23,960 nucleotides of DNA from Bdellovibrionaceae bacterium UBA1609 (GCA_002321895.1 DCMZ01000009.1:38553-62512); one strand, 5' to 3'. Positions 13,584 through 20,400 are shown, numbered from the stretch's first letter. Notes: generated by a model from the letters alone, not told the origin. Made by a program: numbers and translations.

Positions 13584-14933
13584 TCACCCCAACGACTCTA
13601 CAAACTTACTTTTAGCTAATACCTTTTGATATTCAGATCCGCTTGGAGCCACTTGGTTCGGCTCCATGTAAGCGTCACGTTCGGCCTCACTTAAATTACT
13701 CCAAAATGATTCAAACTCTTTCGATTGGGATTCTTTCTCTTTTTTACGCTTAATCTCAGCGTACTCTTCTTTAAGCTTAAGCATCTCATCTCGCTCAGCC
13801 CGAAGAGCCTTTACGTACTTCTCTGAAATATAAGGAATACCCTTTTTCTTTAATATGCCCATGAGCATGTTCACCGCACCCGTATGGGGCACGACATGGC
13901 CATTCTCAAGATCATGTGTGAAGTGATCAAGCGAGTCCTGTACATCCTCTGCTGTAAGCACACCTTGATTTAAAATCTGAATTAAATGGGGTTTCCCAAA
14001 CCTGTGGTCTTTCATGGTTTGAGGGATAACTACATCTGCCCAATCAATAGGTAACACTGTTACCTTTTTAGCTCCGCTAGTTGTAGTAGTTATATTTTTT
14101 AAATTATTAGAAAAAGATATACTACTACTACTAGGAGCCATTGTTGTATTTTCCGTTACCTGTTTAGTTACCCATTTAGGCCCGGAATTAAAAAACACAT
14201 CATCATTTTGAAGCTTTTGGTAAACGGATTTAGATATTCCATAGCGGCTCCAACCAGCTCGTCCCTTTCTACACTCAACCACCTCCAAGAGACCCTTTTG
14301 CTTTAACCTATGAAGCGTCGTTCTTGTCACACCAAGAGAGGCTTTAATCCCCTCCACTAGCGCACTTATAGGAAGCCTGCCCGTTTCAAGTCCGCCTTCA
14401 CGAAGAGCCTCATGATATATAAAAGAAAATAAAAGCTTCTCGTTCCCCACGAGAGTTCTATAGTCGCGATCAGGATCAAAATTCTCCAGTTTCGCGACAT
14501 TATTTGTTGGAGTATTAGTTTTGTTATCTGTTTTTAAATTGTTACCTGATTGGATACCTATTTGGTTATCATTTTGTTTTGTGTTGGTTGTAGGTTTGTT
14601 ATCTATTTCAGGCGCCAAGTTATGTGTTTTGTTACCTATTTGTTGTGTATTTGTTACCTGTTTTAGGTCTTGGTTTTTCGCCCTTTTTGCCTCTATTTTA
14701 AGCGCAGCCTTTTCCTTCGTCGCTTCTGGTTCGGGTCGCTGCACTTCTTTTTTCGGCTTAGTAGCAAATGGAGGAGGCTTTGGAGGCGCATTTTTATTAG
14801 TAGCTACCAATGATTCGCGCTCGGCTAAGAAATCAAAGCCGTCGTCATTGCTATCGACGTCGCCAAAGCGCTTCTTACCCTTAGCGAGTAAGTTATTTAG
14901 CTTTATAGGTCCTTTTTTTCTCTTACTGGCCAT
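13584..14933 (-). CDS. wHTH plasmid replication/partition protein carrying iterons in its gene
   Basis: The 449-aa protein is encoded after parA with a 1-nt TAATG overlap. It has a basic start (1-25) and a long disordered Lys/Pro-, then Asn/Gln/Thr-rich region (45-150). A winged helix (about 165-240, with LPISALVEGIKASLGVTRTT and LKQKGLLEVVE) and a Ser/Thr-rich linker (255-290) follow. A helical C-terminal region contains SLDHFTHDLENG and NMLMGILKKKG, then a charged coiled coil (370-410). Codons 92-146 are written in the same GGTAAC/GATAAC iteron words found at the origin, as are codons about 254-262. Position suggests a replication initiator or ParB-like partner. I cannot assign a named family, and no ParB motifs are seen. 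Confidence 0.6.
   Translation of the reverse strand: MASKRKKGPIKLNNLLAKGKKRFGDVDSNDDGFDFLAERESLVATNKNAPPKPPPFATKPKKEVQRPEPEATKEKAALKIEAKRAKNQDLKQVTNTQQIGNKTHNLAPEIDNKPTTNTKQNDNQIGIQSGNNLKTDNKTNTPTNNVAKLENFDPDRDYRTLVGNEKLLFSFIYHEALREGGLETGRLPISALVEGIKASLGVTRTTLHRLKQKGLLEVVECRKGRAGWSRYGISKSVYQKLQNDDVFFNSGPKWVTKQVTENTTMAPSSSSISFSNNLKNITTTTSGAKKVTVLPIDWADVVIPQTMKDHRFGKPHLIQILNQGVLTAEDVQDSLDHFTHDLENGHVVPHTGAVNMLMGILKKKGIPYISEKYVKALRAERDEMLKLKEEYAEIKRKKEKESQSKEFESFWSNLSEAERDAYMEPNQVAPSGSEYQKVLAKSKFVESLG
14050..14064. repeat. Perfect 15-bp iteron palindrome inside the wHTH gene
   Basis: GGTAACACTGTTACC is two head-to-head iteron cores (GGTAACA) around one C. It lies within the coding sequence and could bind the same protein as the origin iterons. 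Confidence 0.6.
14155..14178 (-). repeat. Pair of iteron half-sites inside the wHTH gene
   Basis: GTTACCTGTTTA and GTTACCCATTTA stand 12 bp apart, the spacing of half-sites at the origin. They encode part of the segment WVTKQVTEN. Confidence 0.6.
14522..14667 (-). repeat. Iteron cluster inside the wHTH coding sequence
   Basis: About eight iteron-like words lie here in the sense direction of the gene: cores at 14522, 14540, 14564, 14597, 14618, 14630 and 14652, plus a variant at 14553. The unit covering 14618-14641 is AATAGGTAACAAAACACATAAC on the minus strand apart from flanks, the same as the origin unit at 16676-16697. It encodes QQIGNKTHN. The resulting peptide is Asn/Gln/Thr-rich and probably disordered. 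Confidence 0.75.
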
Positions 14934-16009
14934 TACAAGCTAGCTTCCTCTGCCCTACCCGCCTCAGAAGAGGTTGGTCTTGTTGTTTCATCTACCGTCT
15001 CGGCCTTAGAGTTCCATTTCTCATCAAGCCCAGAGATTTCAAGAAATAATGAATTTAAATCCTCAAGCGCTGGGTTCTTCTTATCCGCGTTCCACACACA
15101 CTTGCCCTCGGCAATGGCTGCTTTGAGCCCCGATGCGTACCGAACAGCACTTTCGCACATATTCTCAGCGTAATCGGTCTTGGCAAGCTCACTGGCGATT
15201 AGGAAATCGATTTTCGGCCGAGCATCGTACTTATTGATAAAGATCTTCGTCTCTGACTCGGTTCCAAATCGCTGCTTTAGCCGGAAAATAGTCTCAAAGT
15301 TAAGCTCAAGGCCATCGATTGAGAACTTATCAGGCTCGACAGGCATAAGGATCAAATCACTATATAAATGAGCCGCTGTTGTCAGCTTCGATAGCGCTGG
15401 AGGCGAGTCGAAGAAAATAAAGTCATACTCATTTCTTAATGTACCAAACATCAAATCGAAAAACGCGCCTACATTAAGCTCACTATCCATACTCATAATA
15501 GTATCGATGTTAGCCATTCCTAGATTTGAAGGTATCAAGTGCAAGTTGTCGTTTAGTTCGAGAATCGCATCGCGTATTTGAACTTCGCGACCCTTAAACA
15601 TTCCCTTATGAATATCTAATATAGTAGGAAACTGATTCGGGTGACCGTGAATACCAAAAGAGCTTGTTAGGTTGGCCTGCTGATCCAGGTCCACCATAAG
15701 AACTTTGGCGCCCCATGCAGCAGCTCGGGTAGCTAGTGCGTGCGTGCAGGTCGATTTCCCCACACCGCCTTTAACATTATGAAGATCAATCACCATGTTA
15801 GGATAAGAGAGTCCTCTTATCTCGATGATTTTTCTTACCTGGTGGGGGCGAATCTTATGAAAGCGAGTGTTCCCCACTTTCGTGTCTATATCATGTTCTT
15901 TTAAAAACTTATGAAGTGCCTGGGGTGTGATCCGTAAAAGGTCCGCCAGGTCCTTAGGCGTAACAGTAAGCTCCAATTTGAAGTTCTCTGGATTAAAAGC
16001 GTCACTCAT
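14933..16009 (-). CDS. parA: ParA-family partition ATPase with N-terminal HTH
   Basis: The 358-aa protein has an N-terminal HTH region (about 15-50, TPKDLADLLRITPQALHKFL) and a deviant Walker A (KGGVGKST, about 80-87). Walker A' is VLMVDLDQQANL (104-115) and Walker B is FIFFDSPPALS (about 197-207). This is the type Ia ParA layout (as in P1), in which the ATPase moves plasmid copies on the nucleoid and the HTH represses the par operon. The chosen ATG at 16009 has an AAAGGGAAT Shine-Dalgarno. An ATG 33 nt upstream lacks one. It is first in a three-gene operon facing away from the iteron origin. Family identity is secure; the partner protein is not. Confidence 0.95.
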   Translation of the reverse strand: MSDAFNPENFKLELTVTPKDLADLLRITPQALHKFLKEHDIDTKVGNTRFHKIRPHQVRKIIEIRGLSYPNMVIDLHNVKGGVGKSTCTHALATRAAAWGAKVLMVDLDQQANLTSSFGIHGHPNQFPTILDIHKGMFKGREVQIRDAILELNDNLHLIPSNLGMANIDTIMSMDSELNVGAFFDLMFGTLRNEYDFIFFDSPPALSKLTTAAHLYSDLILMPVEPDKFSIDGLELNFETIFRLKQRFGTESETKIFINKYDARPKIDFLIASELAKTDYAENMCESAVRYASGLKAAIAEGKCVWNADKKNPALEDLNSLFLEISGLDEKWNSKAETVDETTRPTSSEAGRAEEASL

Positions 16010-16042
16010 GTGATTCCCTTTGTTGAAAAATTCTCGTGCCAC

Positions 16043-16240
16043 TAGTGTAAGTATTCAGTTTTGTAAAACCGGTGGATTAATTATCCCCCACATTTAAAAT
16101 TCCATCTCAGTTTGGGCTGAATTGCAAGGTTTAATTAATTGGCCAGACCTACCCTTTTATTTAAACCACCCATCCCCGACTTTTAACCCACAACTGTGTG
16201 TGCTCATAATTTAAGCGCCTGCTGTGTGTTCGGGGCACCC
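16043..16240. promoter_or_regulatory. parA upstream control region
   Basis: No gene is seen in these 200 nt. They hold the short palindrome GTTTTGTAAAAC (16058-16069) and a near-palindrome GGATTAATTATCC (about 16072-16084), both plausible operators for the ParA HTH. No convincing -10/-35 pair can be fixed by eye. Confidence 0.35.
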
Positions 16241-16269
16241 TAAAAACGCTATTTTGCTCTCGCGCCATA

Positions 16270-16458
16270 AATAGGTAACAAAAAGCATAACAAGCATGAT
16301 TTGTTATGCAATTAAAATAGGTAACAAAATACATAACAAAGCACCCTTTTTTGGGCTTAAAATAAATAGATAACAAATGCATAACAGAACAGATAACAAA
16401 ACATGTAACAGCCAATTCCTGTTATCCGTTTTAAATAGGTAACAAAATACATAACAAG
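16270..16458 (+). repeat. Iteron block A
   Basis: TAACA cores lie at 16276/16288, 16322/16334, 16371/16382/16394/16406 and 16440/16452, a pair-pair-quad-pair layout with 11-12 bp inside each group. Inverted cores stand at 16302 and 16420. The typical unit is AATAGGTAACAAAATACATA followed by ACAA. Confidence 0.85.
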
Positions 16459-16472
16459 CCAGGGTGCTTTAA

Positions 16473-16510
16473 GTGATCAATTATAGTTTCCGCAACGGGC
16501 TTTAGATCAC
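16473..16510. repeat. Inverted repeat in the spacer between iteron blocks
   Basis: GTGATC (16473-16478) and GATCAC (16505-16510) are complementary with 26 nt between. An inverted iteron core follows at 16515. Short arms make this tentative. Confidence 0.35.
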
Positions 16511-16628
16511 TGGTTGTTACCTATTTGTTGTATGTTTAATATTTGTAATAACGGATAGATATGATTTTTATAAGGCTTGGTAGATCATTGCTCTGGGGGT
16601 TGTTTTTAGGCTTCAAGTTCATTTATAA

Positions 16629-16817
16629 AAAAGATAACAGAATAGGTAACAAGCTAAATGTGTTATTAATTATTAATAGGTAACAAAACACATAACAAGA
16701 ATGGCTTTTCAAGCTTAACTTAAAATAGATAACAAATGCATAACAGAATGGGCAACAAAACAGGTAACGAGGATTTCTTGTTACTTATTTATAATAGATA
16801 ACAAAATGGGTAACACG
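16629..16817 (+). repeat. Iteron block B, same layout as block A at +359 bp
   Basis: Cores lie at 16635/16647, 16681/16693, 16730/16741/16753/16765 and 16799/16811, with inverted cores at 16661 and 16779. Every one is exactly 359 bp from its counterpart in block A. The third and fourth cores of the quad are weakened (CAACA, TAACG). Confidence 0.85.
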
Positions 16818-16979
16818 TTTTAATTTTTGAAAAGTTTAAAAATCGATTCTGAGCGGTTTAAATTTAAAATAGGTGTATGGGGTAGGGCAAGTCGAACGGG
16901 CGCGCAGACGGGGGCTGAGTGCGTGAGAGTGAGGCCCGCTAAGCGGGAAACAACGAACATTTTTGACGAAGTCGATAGG

Positions 16980-17000
16980 TAGGTGAGGCGTAGACAGACT
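16980..17000 (+). repeat. Dispersed TAGACAG-core repeat, intergenic copy
   Basis: AGGTGAGGCGTAGACAGACT matches the copies at 252-271 and 17353-17371. It is followed 12 nt on by a second, more degenerate copy. Confidence 0.6.
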
Positions 17001-17011
17001 CCCGTGTGTAG

Positions 17012-17054
17012 CAGAAAAGCCGAAGCGACAATGGGACTTGGTGCTAACTAGACA
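17012..17054 (+). repeat. Dispersed repeat, degenerate full-length copy
   Basis: The left end TAGCAGAAAAGCCGAAGCGA and right end GCTAACTAGACAATTT show the order of the complete unit seen at 11221-11264, with a changed terminal core. Confidence 0.5.
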
Positions 17055-17064
17055 ATTTGGCAAA

Positions 17065-17210
17065 AAGTAACGTTACTTATAACGTCACAACTTTTTATAA
17101 CTATACATAGAAATATAACGAAATTTATCCTTGTTACGTTAGTCCTGCATATTTCGATATAGGGTCGTGTAACGTTATATTTTTAGCCCCAAGAGTTTCT
17201 CTTAACGTAA
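17065..17210. repeat. Cluster of TAACGTTA-type motifs, possible centromere
   Basis: The perfect palindrome AAGTAACGTTACTT is at 17065-17078. Related motifs follow: TAACGTCA (17080), TAACGAAA (17116), TTACGTTA (17134), TAACGTTA (17170) and TAACGTAA (17203). The first two are 12 bp apart. Another copy lies at 39-46. A cluster of short palindromes near parA is what a parS-like site or a regulator array would look like. Confidence 0.5.
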
Positions 17211-17345
17211 TCCACAGATCTAAAGCGTCCGAAGCCCGGCCATTCAAAGGCCCAGAAGCCCTCACTGTGGTTTGTGCAAAATCTAGTATTTGCAATTGCT
17301 TAGAGCATGGTCGAGGAGGGTAGTTGTGGAGTTTATTGATCTGTA

Positions 17346-17371
17346 TTCCCTCGCGGGTGAGGCGTAGACAG
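17346..17371 (+). repeat. Dispersed TAGACAG-core repeat, copy before a small gene
   Basis: The copy ends GGGTGAGGCGTAGACAGCT and lies 26 nt before the ATG of the small gene at 17398, in its leader. Confidence 0.6.
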
Positions 17372-17397
17372 CTAATCCGCAATAAAAGGAGTCAATT

Positions 17398-17613
17398 ATG
17401 TATTTCTTAGATTTATACGCTCAAGCACTTCATGCGGTCGTTAGGGCAAACGATCCGGAGAGGGTGGGGAAAATAATTGAGTTGTTCCTGATGGAAGGTT
17501 CGGAGGGTAGGGAAGAGTTGGCTCACGTGTGTCGTTATTTACTTCAACGTTGTAATCGCAGTACTAATAATGCTGGTGGATACTTAGATAAATTAAAGAA
17601 TATCGATCGATAA
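17398..17613 (+). CDS. Small helical hypothetical protein
   Basis: This 71-aa protein is not recognised. It has a good Shine-Dalgarno (AAAAGGAGTC) 5 nt before ATG. The chain is predicted mostly helical: LYAQALHAVVRAND, PERVGKIIELFLMEG, then REELAHVCRYLLQRC, with a polar tail. Two cysteines (45 and 52) fall in the third helix. There is no signal peptide. It stands alone between the origin and the abi operon, the place where plasmids often carry copy-control or segregation helpers, but nothing ties it to a family. Confidence 0.6.
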   Translation: MYFLDLYAQALHAVVRANDPERVGKIIELFLMEGSEGREELAHVCRYLLQRCNRSTNNAGGYLDKLKNIDR

Positions 17614-17616
17614 GCC

Positions 17617-17644
17617 GATATATGTGTATATATACACATATATC
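17617..17644. promoter_or_regulatory. Perfect 28-bp palindrome, operator 1 of the abi operon
   Basis: The half-site GATATATGTGTATA is followed exactly by its reverse complement. It lies 4 nt after the small gene's stop, so it may also act as its hairpin end. The core TATGTGTATATATACACATA resembles operator 2. Confidence 0.75.
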
Positions 17645-17711
17645 ATTTTAAGATAAAATTTGATAGTATAAATACTTGAAATCACTTAAATTTAGCTCCT
17701 TTAGATTCCTC

Positions 17712-17740
17712 TGGACAAATTCGGTTTAAGGTGCTAATAT
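17712..17740 (+). promoter_or_regulatory. Promoter of the abiE-like operon
   Basis: TGGACA at 17712-17717, a 17-nt spacer and TAATAT at 17735-17740 form a sigma-70-like promoter. The -10 lies inside the second palindrome, so a protein bound there would block transcription. Confidence 0.55.
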
Positions 17741-17761
17741 ATGTATATATACATATATTAG
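17734..17761. promoter_or_regulatory. Perfect 28-bp palindrome, operator 2 of the abi operon
   Basis: The half-site CTAATATATGTATA is followed by its exact reverse complement. It covers the -10 box and the expected start of transcription and ends 8 nt before the AbiEi ATG. Two inverted repeats at the promoter is the arrangement known for AbiEi autorepression. Confidence 0.78.
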
Positions 17762-17769
17762 AGGGAGCG

Positions 17770-18633
17770 ATGGGTAAATTTAACGAACTTGAGAGCAGGC
17801 TTAAGGGGGAATTTCCGAGAGTATTCATGAGGCAGGCTTATATTAAACTGCTAAAGGATTTTGCTCTACAGGAGGGTATCTCTGAATACATGTATAAGCG
17901 CCTGCTAAGAAGGCCAAAGAGGCAGGATCTAAACTGGGTGGTAAGCCCCGAACTCTCGCTGCTTTCATTTGAAAAAGATGTATTACCTGAGGAAGTCACC
18001 GCCGCTATCTGTAAGCCAGGCTCTAAATACTTTGGGTCCCACTACACAGCCATGTATTGGCACGATTTGGTAATGCAAAAGCCAGAGGAGTACTACATTT
18101 CAAAAGAAATTCCCGGCAGACGGGCAGAAAAAGATCAAAAATACAGACAAAATCTGGTTCGGCAAGCATTTATGAAGAAGCCAAGAACTAAAACACAGGC
18201 ATTTACATATAAGAAAAAAAATTACTATATAGTTGAAAGAGAAGACATAAAAAGGGTAGGGCTGGATACGGTTTCTTTATCGCTTGCAAAGGTTAAAACC
18301 ACTTTTCAAGTTTCGTCAATTGAACGTACGCTAATTGATTCTGTTATGCAGCCACATTACTCGGGCGGAATCATTACTGTGGCGGATGCATTTAGAAACG
18401 CTGAAATTGATTTGAGTTTTTTGCACTATATCTATAAGGCATATAGTCCATATTATCCCTATTGGCAGTCCATTGGATTTTTGCTCAAAAAAGCTAAAGG
18501 AAAAGAGTATTCGTCAGAATGGAGAAGTAACTTTGATATCGAGTTAAGGGAATTCTACCTAGATCGATCATATCGGGAGAACTGGCTCTTTGACAGGGAA
18601 TGGCAGGTACATTATCCGCCGGGGGTATTTTAG
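17770..18633 (+). CDS. abiEi: AbiEi-like antitoxin and autorepressor
   Basis: The 287-aa protein has an N-terminal wHTH region (about 1-60) and AbiEi-type motifs: YFGSHYTAMYWHDL at 87-100, SSIERTLID at 182-190 and a VADAFRNAEID helix near 206. In type IV AbiE systems this protein represses the operon and neutralises the AbiEii nucleotidyltransferase without binding it. The ATG at 17770 follows a GAGGGAG Shine-Dalgarno. An upstream ATG would lie inside the operator palindrome and is rejected. The toxin gene begins 2 nt after the stop. Family assignment is good. Whether it acts against phage or as plasmid addiction cannot be read from the sequence. Confidence 0.82.
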   Translation: MGKFNELESRLKGEFPRVFMRQAYIKLLKDFALQEGISEYMYKRLLRRPKRQDLNWVVSPELSLLSFEKDVLPEEVTAAICKPGSKYFGSHYTAMYWHDLVMQKPEEYYISKEIPGRRAEKDQKYRQNLVRQAFMKKPRTKTQAFTYKKKNYYIVEREDIKRVGLDTVSLSLAKVKTTFQVSSIERTLIDSVMQPHYSGGIITVADAFRNAEIDLSFLHYIYKAYSPYYPYWQSIGFLLKKAKGKEYSSEWRSNFDIELREFYLDRSYRENWLFDREWQVHYPPGVF

Positions 18634-18634
18634 A

Positions 18635-19486
18635 ATGACTATTGATGAGGTTATTTATCATTCGCTATTGGCGATATATTCAAATGATTTATTAAATGAC
18701 AAACTCTATTTAAAGGGTGGTCAGGCGCTGCGGATCGTTCATGGGGACAAATCGAGGTTTTCTCGTGATGCGGATTTCTCCACCCCCGAATCAATTGATG
18801 ATCCAGATATTTTTTTTCAAGCGCTAAAAACATCACTTAAAAATGAATTTAGTGGGCTAGGGTATTTCGTTTTTGATTTTAAATTCTCTGAAAAGCCTAA
18901 GATAAAGAAAGCTGGAACGCCAGATTTCTGGGGCGGGTGGGCCATTGAATTTAAATTGATAGAGAATTCTAAGAACCATCTGGAAGCAGGCCGAATGAGT
19001 CAACAGGCGCTGGTGCCAGAAGGAGCAGCTTCGTCCAAAATCCCGATAGAGATTAGCGAATATGAATTCTGTGGTTCAATCGAAAGGTTAACAGTCGGCA
19101 ATGGTGTTGATATTAGAGCCTATTCAAGGGCTTTAATGATAGTTGAGAAAATTCGATCGCTATGTCAACAGCACCCTGAATATGAACTTGTTGGAGTAAA
19201 AAACAGGGCAAGAGACTACTATGATATCGAAAGACTTTTTAATAAGTACATATTGGAGGAAGCGGAGTCTGAATTTTATGAAGAAGCGAGGAAAATACTC
19301 CCAAAAGTATTTGAGGCAAAGGGTGTGGATACGGGTTTACTCAAAAAAATATTTGAGGAAGATTTTACTAAAATTCAAGAAGCGGGATGGTCTGCTGTAA
19401 AAGGAACCGTAAGTGGAAAAACAGATGAATTTGATTATTATAAGGAAAATTTGAAGAAAATAGTTAATACGATTCTTTCCGGATAA
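18635..19486 (+). CDS. abiEii: AbiEii-like nucleotidyltransferase toxin
   Basis: The 283-aa protein shows the AbiEii/AbiGii motifs: LYLKGGQALRIV (GG at 28-29), SRDADF with the metal-binding D45 and D47, a third strand IPIEISEYEF (about 136-145), then VEKIRSL (170-176) and RARDYYDIERLF (190-202). Such enzymes transfer nucleotides to targets that, in the studied members, include tRNA acceptor ends, stopping growth. The start 2 nt after the antitoxin stop (TAGAATG) fits coupled synthesis. An in-frame ATG 45 nt upstream lies within the antitoxin gene and is less likely. All catalytic residues appear intact, so the toxin is probably active. Confidence 0.88.
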   Translation: MTIDEVIYHSLLAIYSNDLLNDKLYLKGGQALRIVHGDKSRFSRDADFSTPESIDDPDIFFQALKTSLKNEFSGLGYFVFDFKFSEKPKIKKAGTPDFWGGWAIEFKLIENSKNHLEAGRMSQQALVPEGAASSKIPIEISEYEFCGSIERLTVGNGVDIRAYSRALMIVEKIRSLCQQHPEYELVGVKNRARDYYDIERLFNKYILEEAESEFYEEARKILPKVFEAKGVDTGLLKKIFEEDFTKIQEAGWSAVKGTVSGKTDEFDYYKENLKKIVNTILSG

Positions 19487-19684
19487 ATGCGCCCTATTGA
19501 AGCTATTGACCGTCAATCTCTACAATATAGGTGCCGTAGTTAGGAGTTGCGTTTACATGACTCTCTCAGTCGCGACATTTCAGTATAAAAGTATGTTTAT
19601 TAGATTTATTTTCGGAATCTTTGCCTTTTTCAATTATCTGCAAACTATTGCTCTGACATGCCTTTCTATATTCCCACTATTCAT

Positions 19685-20125
19685 CTATAGATCCAAAAAC
19701 AGGGTAGGGGAAACGCTGAATCGTCTTCCTAGCTTCTTAGCTGCACTTATTGTTATGTTTTTATTTCCTTTAAGGACATCAGATACAATTGACTGTGAGC
19801 CAAACTCCTTTTTGAGGTCGATCTGCTTTAGTCCGTGATCATTCATAAAAGACTGTAAGATCTGGGCCGGAGCGATGTCCTTTGTCGGGTACTTCGTCTT
19901 TTCATACTCTTCAATCAGGATTGCCGTTTGCTTAGTGATTTTCGACAAAAGAGTCTTTGCGGACTGTGAATTAAGTTCGCTCTTAAGCTCAAAGCAGTCC
20001 TTGAGGAAATCCAGGCTCTTTTTCTGGGTTTTCTCTGTAACTTCAAGAACAGGCATATCAAGCTTAAGCTCCATTACCCGTGCAATTTCGCTGGTTCTGA
20101 ATGTCTTTTTAAGTGTTTTGGCCAT
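19685..20125 (-). CDS. HigA-like HTH antitoxin
   Basis: The 146-aa protein has a helical N-terminal part (1-85) with TKYPTKDIAPAQ near its end. A C-terminal XRE-type helix-turn-helix follows (about 88-146: ILQSFMNDHGLKQIDLKKEF, SQSIVSDVLKGNKNITISAA, LGRRFSVSPTLFLDL). This is the layout of HigA-type antitoxins, which have a linker before the HTH and normally follow a HigB/RelE-type toxin gene. Here the gene upstream is another HTH protein and no toxin is present. It starts 2 nt after that gene's stop. It may be an orphan antitoxin or a repressor protecting against an incoming HigB. Confidence 0.72.
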   Translation of the reverse strand: MAKTLKKTFRTSEIARVMELKLDMPVLEVTEKTQKKSLDFLKDCFELKSELNSQSAKTLLSKITKQTAILIEEYEKTKYPTKDIAPAQILQSFMNDHGLKQIDLKKEFGSQSIVSDVLKGNKNITISAAKKLGRRFSVSPTLFLDL

Positions 20126-20127
20126 TT

Positions 20128-20400
20128 TTACGACACCTTGATCTTGGATTTTTTGGTAGTAAGTCCGAGTCTTTCAATATAATTCAATACTCTATCAATA
20201 GTAAATCTCTCAAGATCCAGAGCTCTCATTCTGGAAAGATCCGACTTATCAATTTTTGATTTTTCTATGAACTCCGCAGAGCTCATTTTATTAGTTGCTC
20301 TTAATAATTCCGAGACAAGCTTTAGCTTTAAGAGGTCCTTTTCACTTATGATCTCTTTCGAGTCTCTTAATTCATCGATATCAATATTATAGGGATTCAT
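20128..20400 (-). CDS. Small HTH antitoxin-like protein
   Basis: The 90-aa protein resembles the small XRE-type partners of RelE-like toxins: a helical lead (SEKDLLKLKLVSELLRATNK), the helix-turn-helix SSAEFIEKSKIDKSDLSRMR (about 40-59), and the typical ending FTIDRVLNYIERLGL followed by a basic strand (TTKKSKIKVS). It is first in a two-gene operon with the HigA-like gene. The inverted repeat at 20442-20463 overlaps its promoter, so it is probably autoregulated. GGAG lies about 9 nt before the ATG. No toxin gene is found on either side. Confidence 0.65.
   Translation of the reverse strand: MNPYNIDIDELRDSKEIISEKDLLKLKLVSELLRATNKMSSAEFIEKSKIDKSDLSRMRALDLERFTIDRVLNYIERLGLTTKKSKIKVS

Larger units (their letters stand above)
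16240..16832. other. Putative iteron-type replication origin (oriV)
   Basis: This is an AT-rich, gene-free stretch of about 590 nt with some 20 direct TAACA-type half-sites and five inverted TGTTA sites. They fall in two blocks, offset by 359 bp, with a 165-nt spacer between. It lies upstream of parA. Arrays of this kind bind Rep initiators in iteron plasmids. Directness of evidence is high for the repeats and moderate for the origin function. No consensus DnaA box was found in the array. Confidence 0.7.
16833..17397. other. Gene-free region with dispersed repeats and TAACGTTA palindromes
   Basis: Nothing here looks like a gene. It holds TAGACAG repeat copies at about 16980-17000, 17012-17054 and 17346-17371, the TAACGTTA cluster at 17065-17210, and a CCCTCGCGGGT word (17348-17358) shared with 202-212. 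A ParB-type centromere or a structured RNA are possible contents. Confidence 0.5.

Noticed and set aside
14521..14943. A 140-codon plus-strand frame opposite the wHTH gene
   Set aside because: It mirrors the iteron-rich and basic N-terminal part of a well supported minus-strand gene, and has no Shine-Dalgarno. Its hydrophobic look comes from complementing Lys/Asn codons.
16161..16415. An 84-codon minus-strand frame entering iteron block A
   Set aside because: The Cys/Tyr-rich product arises from reading the iterons backwards. There is no ribosome site and no coding signal.
16270..16817. CRISPR array
   Set aside because: The repeats are 11-12 bp half-sites in phased groups without uniform spacers of 25-40 nt, and no cas gene is near.
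16836..17063. A 75-codon minus-strand frame downstream of the iterons
   Set aside because: It reads through two repeat copies and has low-complexity Ser/Pro/His composition without a ribosome site.
17134..17382. An 82-codon minus-strand frame with a TTG start
   Set aside because: Its start overlaps the Shine-Dalgarno leader of the plus-strand gene at 17398, its first codons are the dispersed repeat, and no ribosome site is seen.
19505..19517. ATTGACCGTCAAT hairpin as terminator of the abi operon
   Set aside because: The 6-bp stem has a 1-nt loop, too tight to fold as RNA, and no T-run follows.
19497..19838. A plus-strand frame with hydrophobic segments after AbiEii
   Set aside because: Its 3' half is antisense to the HigA-like gene. 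It lacks a Shine-Dalgarno and the hydrophobic part comes from AT-rich non-coding sequence.
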